NCBI GenBank assembly: GCA_963513935.1 | Contig: OY740769.1 | Coordinates: 105,379,762 to 105,443,761 of the forward strand | Origin: Aphrophora alni | Taxonomy: Eukaryota > Arthropoda > Insecta > Hemiptera > Aphrophoridae | Length of the DNA: 64,000 nt | Direction: 5' to 3' | Part shown: in pieces, positions 12,254 through 23,860 of the stretch | How positions within the stretch are numbered: the stretch's first letter is position 1 | Layout: the number at the start of each line of letters is the position of its first letter | Translations under genes and position numbers: made by a program | The notes under the pieces: generated by a model | Databases searched by the model: none | Told to the model about the DNA's origin: nothing | What the model saw: only the letters and a program-made list of their open reading frames with translations

Positions 12254-12289
<36 letters not shown>
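12254..12289. repeat. (TA)n microsatellite
   Basis: About 18 uninterrupted TA units in intron 17. Confidence 0.95.
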
Positions 12290-12293
<4 letters not shown>

Positions 12294-12958
12294 TATGAAA
12301 CTATACATAACTAAATTAGGTTCTCTCTGCAAATTTAAAAACAAATTAAAAACAACTTTATTTTACAAAACATTTTATGTTCTTTATAAAAACAAACTTT
12401 CTTTAATAATAATTTGAAATAAATTACAATTATACTTTATTTAACAATTTTAATCAATTGGAACCTAATTTATTTATGCACAGTTTCATTATATATAACT
12501 ATTTTTAAAATTGCCCTAAATCCAGAATCATAAACTTTTGTTTGTCAGACTATGCATTCTTGGGTTTCATGAGAACTGATAGAGTGAGGGTGGTGGGTAT
12601 GCTTCCTTTCCATGTATTTTTCTAACATATTGTATTTTCCATTCCTGGTCACTGGTTGGAAAATTTCATTCCTTTGTTCTAAATAATAAAAAAAGAAAAG
12701 CCTTTCATCTGATAGATAGAAAAATGTTTATGATTAGTAAAAGTTAACATTTTAAATAATACTGTCAATATTTTAGTTAGATGTAAGTGTTTTTTGAACT
12801 TTAGTTTGCTGCAGTTTAGACCATATACCAGTTTCAATGAAAACATTTAACATAATTAATTGTTTAATATTTTTTCATTTAGTAATATCACAGATGAAAA
12901 TTTATGACTGTGATCACACACAGAATATACTTTTATGATTCTAGCATTAACAACTTAC

Positions 12959-13094
12959 GTAGTAGAATGGTCGATTAAATTAACGTTATAGGATTTTTCA
13001 ATAAGCTGACGACGCTTCAACTCTTCAGACTTTTCAACATCTTGTGATAACTTCTCACATCGTTCTCTTAGAATTTTCTCTTCATATTCCTTAG
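12959..13094 (-). CDS. Exon 17: coiled-coil end
   Basis: A 136-bp exon (entry phase 1, exit phase 2), acceptor CATCCTATCCAG, donor GTAAGTT. It encodes KEYEEKILRERCEKLSQDVE, then KSEELKRRQLIEKSYN and a non-helical NLIDHST. The 5.8-kb intron upstream carries the Jockey LINE and the large foldback. Confidence 0.82.
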
Positions 13095-13472
13095 CTGGAT
13101 AGGATGAAAAAAGTATTAGAAACATATATCGAAAAGACTAATAAAGTTAAATGCAACAATATATGAATCATCAGGCTTTAAACTTTTAGCTGACATAACT
13201 TTATTAGTTTTACTTGTGTAATTCTGTCCTATTTGTTTAATTTTCTGCTGAGCTACTATGTATGATTAAGATGGAATTTGTGTCATATTGTCTGAAATAT
13301 CTATTAGTGTTGGTGGTCTTCTAAGTCATTCAGCATCAGAGCTTATTGCCTGAAATTTGTCGATACGAGTTGAAACTGCATTGAGGTAAGGAATAAGAGA
13401 GTTTTTGGAAACTTTCCAGAAAACTTGTGATTCACTAAATCAGTATTACTTGTCACTTTAGGATAATAATAA

Positions 13473-14180
13473 TAATAGGAAAACAAGCATTCCTTAAACT
13501 ACAAAAACAACAATAAAAGTCTGAATATGTTTTATTATTACCCTTATGTATATTTTGATGACATAATAATTAAACTTAGAGGTTTACAGCTAAACTAATA
13601 CAAACTACACATAACGCCAAGTGCCAAGTAGCACCCACTTCCACTCTTAACCGGCTAATCATAGAAACATGTCTCGCCTCAAGTAACTGACCGGGATGTG
13701 GAAGGGTTAAATGCTATCAGACAAATTATGGTTTAAAATAAATTAATGAAATAAAAATTGTAATTAGAATATATTGGTAATTGAAAGCAAATAAAAAATA
13801 TATAATTAAATTTAGATCATGTTTGTTTCATAATTTATATTATTCGTAAATTTCGATAAAGTTGATTTACTTTTTAGTTTATAGTTTATATTTGTAAAGA
13901 TTGTAGTAGTCCATGAGGTTGCTGAGAGCATTGACCCTTCCACATCTGGGTCAGTTACCTGAGGTAAGACATGCCTTTTTTCATTGATCGGTTAAGAGTA
14001 GGAATAGGACTATAGCACTTATTTATATTTATGTTTAGTCTGTATTAGTTTAGCTGTAAACTAGATACAAAGGATGATGACTATGTCAACAAAATGTACA
14101 TAAGGCTAATGTAATAAACATAACTGTCTTAGTTTTGTTTCTTGTTTTTGTCGTACAGGGTATCCTTATTTTCCTATTAG
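13473..14180. repeat. Large foldback (inverted repeat) element, about 700 bp
   Basis: The outer ends AATAGGAAAACAAG and CTTATTTTCCTATT are inverted copies. Further in, TTTACAGCTAAACTAATAC (about 13583) faces GTATTAGTTTAGCTGTAAA (about 14044), and CTTCCACTCTTAACCGG faces the diverged ATCGGTTAAGAGTAGG. CATGTCTCGCCTCAAGTAAC faces GTTACCTGAGGTAAGACATG. Arms are roughly 250-300 bp around an AT-rich centre. No coding capacity. A non-autonomous element of unknown class in intron 16; the target duplication was not resolved. Confidence 0.8.
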
Positions 14181-14925
14181 GAATTTTGCCACAGTGCTAA
14201 TTGGAATTTGAACTTGTCAACTTCTTGAAAGACATGTTCAACGAGAAAAATGCAAAACGCGAGAATGCGAGAAACTTTTATGTTTTTCACAGCTATTAAC
14301 ACAGACAAATGAAATGAAACAAGTTTAATCATGACAACAACTCAACAACTGACACTTTGGTTTGTTACGTAGCCACACCCAACAGAATGCACTACGTATT
14401 TGTAAAGAGTACTGCACAACAACTTTCTGAACACACAATAGTATTGTTTAAGGAGACCATTTCATTGACAGTTATTAACAGTCTGAAAAACAGCGACCAA
14501 TAGTATAGGCTAATTTATAAGTTTTATATCTCTTATACATTTAGATTATTGAAGTGGAGTCAGAAGAGTTATAAATTTGAGATATAGCCAAATATTCCCT
14601 CAGCAAGGAGTTTCTACTTTAGTCATATAGGAAATGACCAAAGAGGGCTGGTAGAGTGTAAGCTCTGAATTAAATTTCCTCTCTTTTGAGAAAGAATTTG
14701 TAAGCTATTTTCTAGCTGATCACTGTGTGTGAGAGCTTAGGGTAACCATGATTCTTTTCTGCTAGGAGTCATAATCAATGGTTAGATGTTTAACTCAAAA
14801 TGTGATAAGACTAGTTCATATAAGATGAGACCTAGCTGCAAGGAGACCCTCGCTGTTTTAATGCTTTAATAATTGTTTCAAATGCTGACGAGAGCGAGAC
14901 AGATGCTGGTGTTGTCACTAAGTCG

Positions 14926-15168
14926 ATGGCGAAACCAGTCATGTTGTCGCCAAGGTTCAAGCGCCGAACGCTTGTGCGTAAGGCAACTGCCCTTGGTGAC
15001 AAAACTGTGGACACCCCCTCCACTGGTTCAGCTGAGATTTCAAATGCCCAGCTGACATCATGGATAGCGGAACTGATTCCTCTGATTTTAGGCAGTGTCA
15101 ACAAAAGCCCTGCAGACCTGCTTGCAGCAGTCCTAACGAGCCTCCAGAAGTTGCTCAGCAATGAGTAA
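14926..15168 (+). pseudogene. LINE ORF1 (gag-like), C-terminal part
   Basis: The last 80 codons of the nucleic-acid-binding ORF1, ending LLSNE and TAA (15166-15168). The zinc-knuckle region is missing because of 5' truncation. The stop overlaps the ORF2 start: ATGAGTAA places the ORF2 ATG at 15161, an 8-nt overlap, as in elements that translate ORF2 by reinitiation. Confidence 0.65.
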
Positions 15169-15775
15169 GGACCTCAAAGTAGTGGTCTGGAATGCGAATG
15201 GGGTTCACTTGACCTCCACTACTTTGCCACTGAAGAGGACGTAGATGTCATCCTACTACTCTGTCAGCCTCATCACTCCTTCACACTTCCAGCCTACACG
15301 ACGTATCGTACTGATCGGGCCCAGCTCGGCAGGAACGGTAACTCTAGGGGCAGAACCGCTGTGTTGGTGCACAGAAGGCTGACTCACAGAGAATTTGCTA
15401 CTAATACCATGTACTTTGAGTCGACAGGTGTTTTTATAAACGTCAGGGCTCAGAAGACGCTGCCTATGTATCGCCAAAACATGTGCCTGAGGCCGGTTTC
15501 TTATCTGATTTCAGTGCCCTGTTTTCAGCTGCTATCCATGTCTTTGTTGCAGGTGACTTCAACGCCAAGCACTCATTGTGGGCCAGGAGGTACAACTGGA
15601 GGGGTAAGGCTCTTCGCCGTTTTATTGACAATCAGCTTAATGCTGAGGTCTTGGCGCCCGGGATTGCAGATGTGATTGACATAGTTCTTATAAAAGATGT
15701 TCCTTTTCCCACAGAAGTATGAGTCACTCAGGATCTCTCGTCAGATCATGGGCCGCTGCTGGTGACAGTCGCTGC
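15161..15775 (+). pseudogene. LINE ORF2 endonuclease domain, frameshifted
   Basis: Begins MSKDLKVVVWNANGVH, the N-terminal strand of AP-endonuclease (WNANG box). The frame is then lost. TYRTDR and AVLVHRRLTHREF follow in a second frame, and GDFNAKHSLWARRYN (about 15551) in a third. SSDHGPLLVT (about 15741) is the C-terminal SDH box. All catalytic landmarks are recognisable, but at least two frameshifts and one stop make the enzyme dead. Confidence 0.75.
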
Positions 15776-16017
15776 TTATGCCACGACATGTTTGCCGTCC
15801 AACCCAGGGAGAACCAGGGTTGATTGGCCCCGCTTCAGCGAGTTGATTGTGGTTGGAATACATGTCCCTCCGCCTCCTGCCTCTGCTGATGAGCTGGATG
15901 AGTAGATCAGCATGCTCCACGATTCTTTCGCCTTGTCTGTTTCAGATGCTTCCATCCCCATAACTCAAGGTCCACCAAGGGAAAAAGCTGCCTTTTAGGA
16001 TTAGGAAGGAAATCGCG

Positions 16018-17748
16018 GTGAGGTGGAAGTTCCGAACTCACTGGCAGTTCACTCGCTCCTCGACAGCAAAGAACCGCTTCAACAGTCAGAACAATAAAGT
16101 TAAGATGTTGTTAAATGATTTCAGGTCCGAGGCGTGGGATTCATATCTCAATTCTCTAGACCTACAGAATGGTAGCGCCTGGAAATTGGCTAAGACACTC
16201 CGTAGTGAGAAGCCATTAGACCGGCCTCTTCACGGGCAGCGTGGCTTAGCCTACGCTGCTGCGGAAAAAACCGAGGTATTTGCTGATACTATGGAGGGCC
16301 AGTTCCAGCCAAACCACGATGTTTGCGACGAGGATCATGCAGATATGATTGAAGAATTCGCCAAAGTATATTTTGAATCCCCAGAGGAGGTAGACGACTC
16401 CCTGGAGCTCTTCACTCTAAACTGACGTCCAGGCCGCCATCACTGCAGTCAAGCTGAGGAAGGCACCTGGAATGATGGGATTGGAGGAACGGCCCTACAA
16501 GCCGCGCCTCCTCAAGTAGGAGGTTAGTCTTATTAATGTTGTTTAACTCTGTCCTCAGATTATGCCACTTCCCAACACAGTGGAAGACTGCTAAGGTCAT
16601 CCTTATCCCGAAGCCGGGAATGGACCATCTCTTCCCGCAGAACTATCGACCAAAATCTCTGTTGCCGACGATCTCAAAGATCTTTGACAGACTTTTTCTG
16701 TCTAGATTACAGCCCTACATAGAGGACTTCATCAGACCCGAGCAATTAGGCTTCTATAGAAGCCATTCCACGATGCTGCAGCTGACGAGAATTATCAATC
16801 ATCTGGTTGATAACCACAATAAGTACTTGTCTTCTGTTGTGCTACTAGACGTCAGTAAGGCGTGTAACAGGGTATGGCATGAGGGCCTCCTCAACAAGTT
16901 GAGTGATTCTCATATACTGGAGGCCGCTCTACACCTGATCCGCTCTTACACCTCACGGGCAGATCATTTAGGACCTTCGTAGATGGTGAAATATCATTGT
17001 TGCGGCCGGTGAAATATTTGCTGGAGTTCACCAAGGCAGTGCTTGGGATCGGTATCTTATCTTATTTATATAAATGATTTTCTAACTGTTCCAGGAATGA
17101 CACTGTCGCTTTATGCAGACGATGGGGGGTAAACCCTGTATTCGCGGCAAGAACTATGCAGAAGCAACTAAACGCGCTGTCCCCTGGTGCATTAAGATTA
17201 ATGCGGAGAAATCCGATTCTATCTGTTTCAGAAAGAGACATAAACATGGGTGCAGAGTTCCACATGAGCTGGAAATTGACGGAGTGGCTATCCCTGGGAA
17301 GCCTACCTTCAAGTACCTTGGCATCATGCTGGATAGCAAGCTTAACTTCAGGCGACACGTGCTGAATAAGGTCTCCGAAGGAAAGAGGATTCAAGGATGC
17401 CTCTCACCAATGCTAGCGGGCCGGAGCCTGCTAATGACTCGTACTAAAGTTACAATCTATTTGTTAACATTGAGGTCCGTGCTGATGTATGCGTCCACGG
17501 TTTGGTGGGCGCTGGCCAGCAAATCGAACAAGAAGAAATTAGAGAGACTTCAGGCAATAGCTCTTCGCAGAATCACTCGCCAACCTTGGTTTGTGAGCAA
17601 CACCACCATTCTAGGGTTAGCTGGCATCCCTACCCTAGATGCATATGCTAAACGGTGCGCCATTAAACTGTTTCAGAGTGCCCAAGATTCGAGATTCCAA
17701 GGAATCTCAGACATCTGCAAGAGACTCAGCATCATAGAAGACGGGTAG
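16018..17748 (+). pseudogene. LINE ORF2 reverse transcriptase and C-terminal part, frameshifted
   Basis: Segment 16018-16425 is the linker after the endonuclease. Segment 16536-16982 holds RT fingers and palm: KTAKVILIPKPG, NYRPKSLLPTISKIFDRL, then LLDVSKACNRVWH, where the usual FD is replaced by CN. The HQGS and YADD boxes (about 17026 and 17113) lie in shifted frames. Segment 17113-17748 is the thumb and C-terminal region with FKYLGIMLDSKLNF and ERLQAIALRRITRQPW. Inactive because of frameshifts. Confidence 0.78.
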
Positions 17749-18004
17749 GCCTCGGTCTGCCGCCATCTTGGACGATCCGCTGCAGGGAGTTACCTGCTGC
17801 GCTTCTAAAGTCAGTTTGTGACTTCAACATGCATGCCTCTTAATTTTTTTCTGTTATAGTGAAGTACTAGTTTGCAGCTTACAGCCATTAGGGAGGGGGA
17901 GGGATTTTTAGTGAGTATGCCTTTCGGGGTGAGTCCCACAGTATCTCTCAGGAGAGAGATCTGCAAATTACGCATTTTTTCCTCCCTAAAAAAAAAAAAA
18001 AAAA
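17749..18004 (+). other. LINE 3' UTR and poly(A) tail
   Basis: Follows the TAG of ORF2, GC-rich with GGGAGGGGGAGGGA and GCCTTTCGGGGTGAG, and ends in 17 A residues. Marks the 3' end and the + orientation of the insertion. No matching target duplication was recognised at the 5' side. Confidence 0.75.
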
Positions 18005-18664
18005 TATTACATAGATATCTTATGGTTTGAATTTTTTTAGAATTCTCTTTGTATATTTGGAGATTATTTATGAACTGTGTGATTTCTGTAAAATTTACAT
18101 ATTTAAAACAATCTGTATTTTTTTTTAATTTGCCAGCAACTCCCAATGAACAAATTTTGATAATTTTTCCTTCCTTTAAATTAATTTTTCAATTAACAGA
18201 TGTATAAGTTAAAACAATTTTTTTCCTTCTTTCATGAAGTTACCATACAAATTTAGTTACCATAGCAATCAATACACACTTATAAGAAGTGATTAGGTCC
18301 ACCAGATATAATAATAATTTAATACAAAGATAGGTTAGTTCTAGTCTAGACCAGTAAGAAACATTCTGATAAGCGTTTTAAACTGATTTTATCTGCGTGG
18401 TTTCCAAAATTAATACACAATAATTAGCTTGGAAAATATTTAATTATTCACAACTGAAATGATAGTTCAAACCTGACATTTAGTAAAGTAGTATTACTAC
18501 CATGTAGGCCTAATTCCATTTTCATCTCTCACCGTTACATTACTTGCGGTAGCCTAAACCTAAAGCTACCTAATCTGGTATTTACAAATGTAGTTGTAGT
18601 ATAATGTAAATTATATATCACAGAGACCTAATATTCTTTAATTATAATATATGACATATATCAT

Positions 18665-18666
<2 letters not shown>

Positions 18667-18727
<61 letters not shown>
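18667..18727. repeat. (TA)n microsatellite
   Basis: About 30 TA units in intron 16, close to exon 16. Confidence 0.95.
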
Positions 18728-18729
<2 letters not shown>

Positions 18730-18734
18730 CATTC

Positions 18735-18850
18735 ATTACATAGAGGATGTTGCTTAGTCATTGATATTTTGTTTTAAAGAAATAAAGTGTTTGTAGTTGA
18801 AGATGGTGTTTTCATTTATTTGGTGATTGAAGTTTTCATAAGTGTTACTT
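18735..18850 (+). repeat. Copy of the 38105-38300 repeat family, decayed
   Basis: GAGGATGTTGCTTAGTCATTG, AAATAAAGTG and TTTTCATTTATTTGGTGATTG follow in the same order and spacing as GAGGATAATACTTAGTCATTG and TTTTCATTGATTTGGTAATTG at 38185-38290. The GAAAC box of that family is changed to GATAT here. Confidence 0.55.
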
Positions 18851-18903
18851 GTTTCAAGTGAATGTCATTGGAATGTTAAAAAAGAATTATTGTCTATGAT
18901 TAC

Positions 18904-19027
18904 CTTTAAGAGCTGTTTGAACTTTAGACAATTCAAACAACAGTTTTCGCCTAGTATATTCAAATTCCTGTTTCATTTCCATCTCAGTTTTATCTCTTTC
19001 CTTATCTTTTTCAACTTGCTTTGCCAG
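18904..19027 (-). CDS. Exon 16: 41-codon coiled-coil exon
   Basis: A 124-bp exon (entry phase 0, exit phase 1), acceptor TTTATTACAG, donor GTAATC. It encodes LAKQVEKDKERDKTEMEMKQ and ends with FELSKVQTALK. Highly charged helix, continuing the coiled coil. Confidence 0.83.
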
Positions 19028-19382
19028 CTGTAATAAACAAGTTAATTATTAAAGAATTACTAGTGCTGCTACAGATTCTATTAGAAATGAAAATAAATGA
19101 TTCAATAATTTTGTCCTTTCTTTCTTTGACATCTATCCACAAACATCTATCCACATATTATTATCAATAATAATATGAAGTACCTGTTACATACAATAAA
19201 AAATTAATTTTTTACATCTTCCAAAAAATGTCTTTATACTACTTGTAGATACTTGAGAGAAAAATAATTTCTTCACCAATTATGAACTGAGATTATCACC
19301 ATATTTTCTTAAGATTAGTTGTGTAATATTTAAATATAAATGAACTCTGGCTACGTTGTTGTGCCAATTGTTGTTTTAAAAA

Positions 19383-19533
19383 ATTGGGCGCCATTTTGTA
19401 ATATTTATGACAAAAATAAGATATTCTTGAAAAGAGCATAGACAATTTCTAATTGGGTCGCGACTTCTTTAAACAGTGTAGGCCTACTCTGGAGAATTTC
19501 AAATAAAAAATATAGAATCCAATTTCTGAAATG
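19383..19533. repeat. Interspersed repeat family 3, copy 1
   Basis: TTGGGCGCCATTTTGTAATA and then about 100 bp (GAGCATAGACAATTTCTAAT, GGGTCGCGACTTCTTT, CTCTGGAGAATTTCAAAT) that match 30651-30750 almost base for base. Shares the GGGCGCC and GGGTCG...TTCTTT boxes with the other LTR-like families. Confidence 0.65.
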
Positions 19534-20423
19534 TACATTTAATTATTTTAAAAACAATATTATAGATTGAATACAAGTTAAAATATTTCCTGAAAAAACA
19601 TAAATCATTACATTTTTATACAACATCATATTTTATAATTCACACATGCTCAATTTAAAATTTATTTTGTGGCTGTAACCTAATTCAAAAATAAAAATCT
19701 TTCATACATAAATCTGCAATATACTCAAAATTTACAATATTCTTATATGAGTAAATTTCTATTTATTAATCACTTATTTAAAAAAAAAAAAAAAAAATCA
19801 AATCTAATATAATCAACTCGTGAATGTTTTTTTATTAAAGTTTATTATCATTATTTTTTAAAACACTTATCCTCTTATTTGAAACCATGTGATATCTCTG
19901 CAAACATTCTATCCAAAATATATTAATAAACTGGAAGTTCCAGCTATTTTTATGTTTAGGTCTTTATGAAAAATAATTTGAGCATATCATACCAAACATG
20001 TTAACGCTAAAGCTAAAGTCTGCAAAATACTTAAAATTTGCACTCGACTCAAACTATTTCATTGTTCAACTTGCATGTCGTGTTTGAATTCACATCTCAT
20101 CTGTTACCATTAGGGTTTGGCTGAAACATAAGAATGAAGCAAGAGGAAGAGAAGAAGAAAGAAGATCTTTAATAAGAAAGAGTAGAAACAGGAAGTTATG
20201 TAGTGGAGTTATGGTGACAATAGAAAGAAAGGTTCCCAGAACAAGAAGAAGAGAGCTGGGATAGGCTGTTTGTGATTGATAGTCCAATTGGGTGGTGGGA
20301 TCGCTAACTCCTATGCCAAACATGATAATTAACTAAAAGAATTAGTTATTCTCTAATTTAATAATGAATTAGGCCTAATTAAATAATAATTTTAATTATC
20401 TATTAACCTGCTGACTTATTTAC
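19534..20423. other. Intron 15 remainder
   Basis: AT-rich intron with a 17-bp A run near 19781. A 77-codon minus-strand frame at 20090-20323 arises from a purine-rich stretch and is not supported as a gene. No other feature recognised. Confidence 0.4.
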
Positions 20424-20618
20424 CTGAACTTCTATCATTTGGTTAACTTCTCTTATTTTAGAATCAAATTTGCTTTCATTGTCCAATTTCACTTGTTGAA
20501 TTTCATCAATAACAGCACTGTGCTTGGATTGAAGCTGTTTCAATTGTTCTCTAGGAACGTATTCTTCTTCTATCTTCCTGTATAGCTTGTCAAGCTCAGT
20601 TTCTGTTTCCAATTTCTT
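20424..20618 (-). CDS. Exon 15: 65-codon coiled-coil exon
   Basis: A 195-bp phase 0-0 exon, acceptor TTATTTTAG, donor GTAAATA. It starts KKLETETELDKLYRKIEEEY, continues with EQLKQLQSKHS and ends REVNQMIEVQ. Strong heptads. The 6.7-kb intron upstream (20619-27281) carries the gypsy element. Confidence 0.85.
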
Positions 20619-21448
20619 CTAAAATAATACAGAACAGCATGGATTTATGTAAGAAATATTTTGAAATATCATCCTTAAACACAAGTATTATTTATCATTT
20701 TTACAAATTATAAGTGAAATATGTATAAACTGATGAGAAAATAAAATTTGATTGTAACTTGTAAGTACTGGCAACTTTTGTTTTCCAGTTGGACAACACT
20801 CACAGTAGTATTACCTTCTACTCTAAATTAAATTTTTATTGTTATATTTTGTATACTTATTTCAGATGGTTTGAATGGTATAGTGATAATGGCTAACTTA
20901 GACACCACAGTTTGGTGAGGTCTGGCAGTTATGGAGGTACTTTAGGGGTGTCTTTTACAGTACAGAATCCATAATGTAAGGAGGAGTTTATTCAGAATCC
21001 CCACTTCCTCTCAGTTCCTTGAACACACTTACCCTCACCATATTACATTGATACCAGCTATAATTACAGTAGATTTGGGGTGTAAAAACTTTATTTAAGC
21101 TTGCTTAGAAAATTCAGAAAGATGCCAACTTTTGTCAATTATGATACATAAATATTCTTAAAATTATATACGGTGTATTAAGTTGAATATTTAACGATAT
21201 TTTAATATAAAGTAGCCATAAATTTAGAAGGAAATATAAATAATGCCTTAGTTTTCTTAGTACGTTAGAGAATAAGGGAAAGATAAAATTCACATATTTC
21301 TTTCTGTAAACTAAACAATTTTAAGATAATGCATGATCAAATTGTGTACTGTTTGAAATATTACATCATAATTCTGATAGTAAATTGATAATAAAAATAA
21401 TAACAACATCTTAATAATAATAATTTATTGTTTATAATATAATATATA

Positions 21449-21727
21449 TGTAAATCGATAATCAATATTTTTATGTTATGACAAGTTTTGTAAAACACTG
21501 TGGTGGTTGATTGTAATATAAGTAACATCACAAATAATATGTTATTCCAATGAAGTGATTACTCTCCCTTTCTGAGTCCAAGGAACCATGTTTTGCACTT
21601 GATTTTTTCTAACCTGTCTAGAAGTCGACCATGTAATCGACCATTTAATCAAGTCTTTTCTGATTATTTTATAATCAACTTTTTTCTAGTTAATATATGG
21701 AATGATAATTCAATTCAATATATTACA
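21449..21727 (+). repeat. 5' LTR of a Ty3/gypsy-type element
   Basis: TGTA...TACA-bounded 279-bp segment. It aligns along its length with the split segment 24778-24978 plus 26888-26987: GATAATCAATATTTTTATGTTA, CACTGTGGTGGTTGATTGTA, CCATGTTTTGCACTTG, TGATAATTCAATTCAATATA. The two flanking 4-6 bp words were not recognisably identical, so the target duplication is lost. Confidence 0.75.
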
Positions 21728-22423
21728 GTTGTGATGAGGATTTTAAAAAGAATCCAGTTACATGTTTAGTGTCAGTGAAGTGAAATACGGAAGGGTGTAT
21801 TGTGCAGTTAAACTATGGCTGTCATGCTACAAACATAGCTTGATAGCCATAGTACATTTTATTAATAAAATAAGTTATGTTCAGGAAGATGTTACAAATT
21901 TTTGTAAATGTAAGTTGTGTACGGAAAGGCATAATAATACATATTTAAAAAAGTAGTGTATGATAAGGCATATACATTATGCTACTCTGTTTCGTAATCA
22001 AAGCTGGGTCAAAATGGCGACAATTGGTCACATGACAATCTTATATCGAACTGTTCAAATTGTTATTCTAATGGAATGACATTATTGAAGAAAATAAAGT
22101 TGAGACATTATTGAAAGTAATTGTTGTTAATTAAAAAACTTGTGTATACCGGAAAAACCAGTGTCTCAAAGGTATAATACAATAGTCAAGTTACTACTGG
22201 TTAAATCCATGTCTATATTTCATTGCGGAAAGATATAAGTTTAGTTTAAGAAATCAATTAGAACATAAAAATATTACTGAATATGTCACAAACATTAAAA
22301 AAAAAAAGTTTACTAATAGTGAATTTAAAGATGAATTAATCAATTATTTAATATATCATTAAGTCCGTGGCATACAAAGTAAAAATATTTGGCAACAACT
22401 TTTGGTAGAAACTCAATTATCAT

Positions 22424-22750
22424 TTGACAAAGCTGTACCAAACATCACTGGAATCAGCAGAGAAATATGTTCCAAATTTTTCGTCAGGAAGCAGCTCGGG
22501 GAACTTCAATAAGGAACTACACCATATTGCGAATCAGTCCAGCAACAGGCCTCAACATTTCACCCATGAAAGAGGAGACAAGAGAGATAGTGTGAAGTGT
22601 ACCTGTTGTGGAAAATTTTGTTACTATTTTAGTGTGTGCCGGTTTAAAAATTTTGAGTGTTTTGTGTATGGTAAACATGGTCATTTGGAATCAGTGTGTA
22701 GAAAAGCTGCAAATCTAAGTATAGGCCAAATTTTAATAATATTAAGTTAG
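22424..22750 (+). pseudogene. gag C-terminal fragment with degraded zinc knuckles
   Basis: The frame includes CTCCGKFCYYFSVC and, after a short gap, CFVYGKHGHLESVC. The second fits the retroviral-type CCHC spacing (C-x2-C-x4-H-x4-C) except that the second Cys is Tyr. The N-terminal part resembles the linker of Ty3/gypsy gag. Not functional. Confidence 0.6.
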
Positions 22751-22935
22751 AAGAAGTCAGCATATCCTGGTAAATGTAAACAAAATTATAATAAAAACAA
22801 TAAATTTAGAAGCTCAATTTGTGATTTTTATTTTAGTATCAATAAGTCTAAATTTAATGTATTTCTAAGAGATAAATGTTACAATAATAATTTTGTTTAT
22901 CCAGTAGAACTATTATAAATATTGTATAATGTAAT

Positions 22936-23030
22936 GTGTGTGAGCCAGTTAGAGTAAATGTTAATATAAATAATAAAGTGGTTAAGATAGAACTTGATAC
23001 AGTATCTCTTGTATCTGTTGTAAATTTGTG
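22936..23030 (+). pseudogene. Aspartic protease remnant
   Basis: VRVNVNINNKVVKIELDTVS followed by LVSVV matches the N-terminal part of a retroelement protease; the catalytic triplet D-[ST]-G reads D-T-V, and a stop follows. Same strand and order as gag and RT. Confidence 0.5.
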
Positions 23031-23291
23031 ACATTCCTTTGGAGACAACATTATTACAGTTACATATATACAAACAAGCACCGGTAATTCCAATTGGTAT
23101 AATTAAGGTTAATGTAAAATATAAAGAGGTTAGTAAGAAATTGAACTTGTATTTAACTATGAGAGGTGGTCCTCATTTATGGAAAGAGACTAGATTCAGG
23201 AGTTATAAGTAGAAATTAAGATGCCAATGAAATATGTTGAAGTGGAAAACAGCAATAGACTTGATTTAATTACTTCTTTATGTAATAAAAA

Positions 23292-23860
23292 TTGAGAGGT
23301 AACAAATGTTACATTAGGCGTGTGGTGTATAAGAAAGCAAAAGTTAAATTAGAGTTAAAGAGAAGCGTCTCTCCTAAGTTTTTTAAGCCTAGGCCAATTC
23401 TATTTGCTATGAAACCTAAAGTAGAGGTTGAACTAAATTGCTTATTTTCTGAAAATATATCGTCTCCAATGGAAGATTCAGAATGGGGAACTCCAATAGT
23501 GTCTATTTTGTAAAGGAATGGTCAACTCTATAGTTGTGGGGATTATAAGGTAACCCTGAATCCAGCCTTAAAAGTTGAAAAATATTATATACATAGGGTT
23601 GATGAATTATTTGTCATTTTTTATAAGGGGGAATATATTAGTAAAATGGATTTAATACAAGCATATCAACAAATAGAGTTAATATTTGAGTGATAATTCA
23701 GTTTGATATATTACAGTGGCAACAAGGATGGCACGAATCAACAAAAATTGGTAACAATAAGTATCCACAAGAGATAATTTGCTTATAATAGAATTAATTC
23801 CTTATGGAGTTTCATTGGCCCCTTGAATCTTTCAGAAAAATATTGTTAGGAATATTAATT
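23292..23860 (+). pseudogene. Reverse transcriptase remnant with inserted LTR-terminus patch
   Basis: The frame to 23513 includes LKRSVSPKFFKPRPILFAMK and EDSEWGTPIV. A stop follows, then CGDYKVTLNP and SKMDLIQAYQQIEL, all standard Ty3/gypsy RT landmarks. After QIEL the sequence departs for about 55 bp (23690-23745) and RT-like residues resume (TISIHKR, YGVSLAP in two frames). The catalytic YxDD box is not found. Confidence 0.65.

Larger units (their letters stand above)
14830..18004 (+). mobile_element. 5'-truncated Jockey-type LINE with poly(A) tail
   Basis: A sharply GC-richer block inside intron 16, opposite in strand to the host gene. It contains the end of ORF1, then ORF2 with AP-endonuclease and reverse transcriptase, a roughly 240-bp 3' UTR and a 17-bp A run (17988-18004). 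Several frameshifts and stops interrupt ORF2. The start is set by the change in composition near 14830 and is approximate. Family assigned from the GDFNAKH endonuclease box and from RT spacing; Jockey-like from overall resemblance. Confidence 0.85.

Noticed and set aside
12254..12289. TA runs as regulatory or CRISPR-like repeats
   Set aside because: Plain microsatellites; there are no spacers or structured repeat units anywhere in the window.
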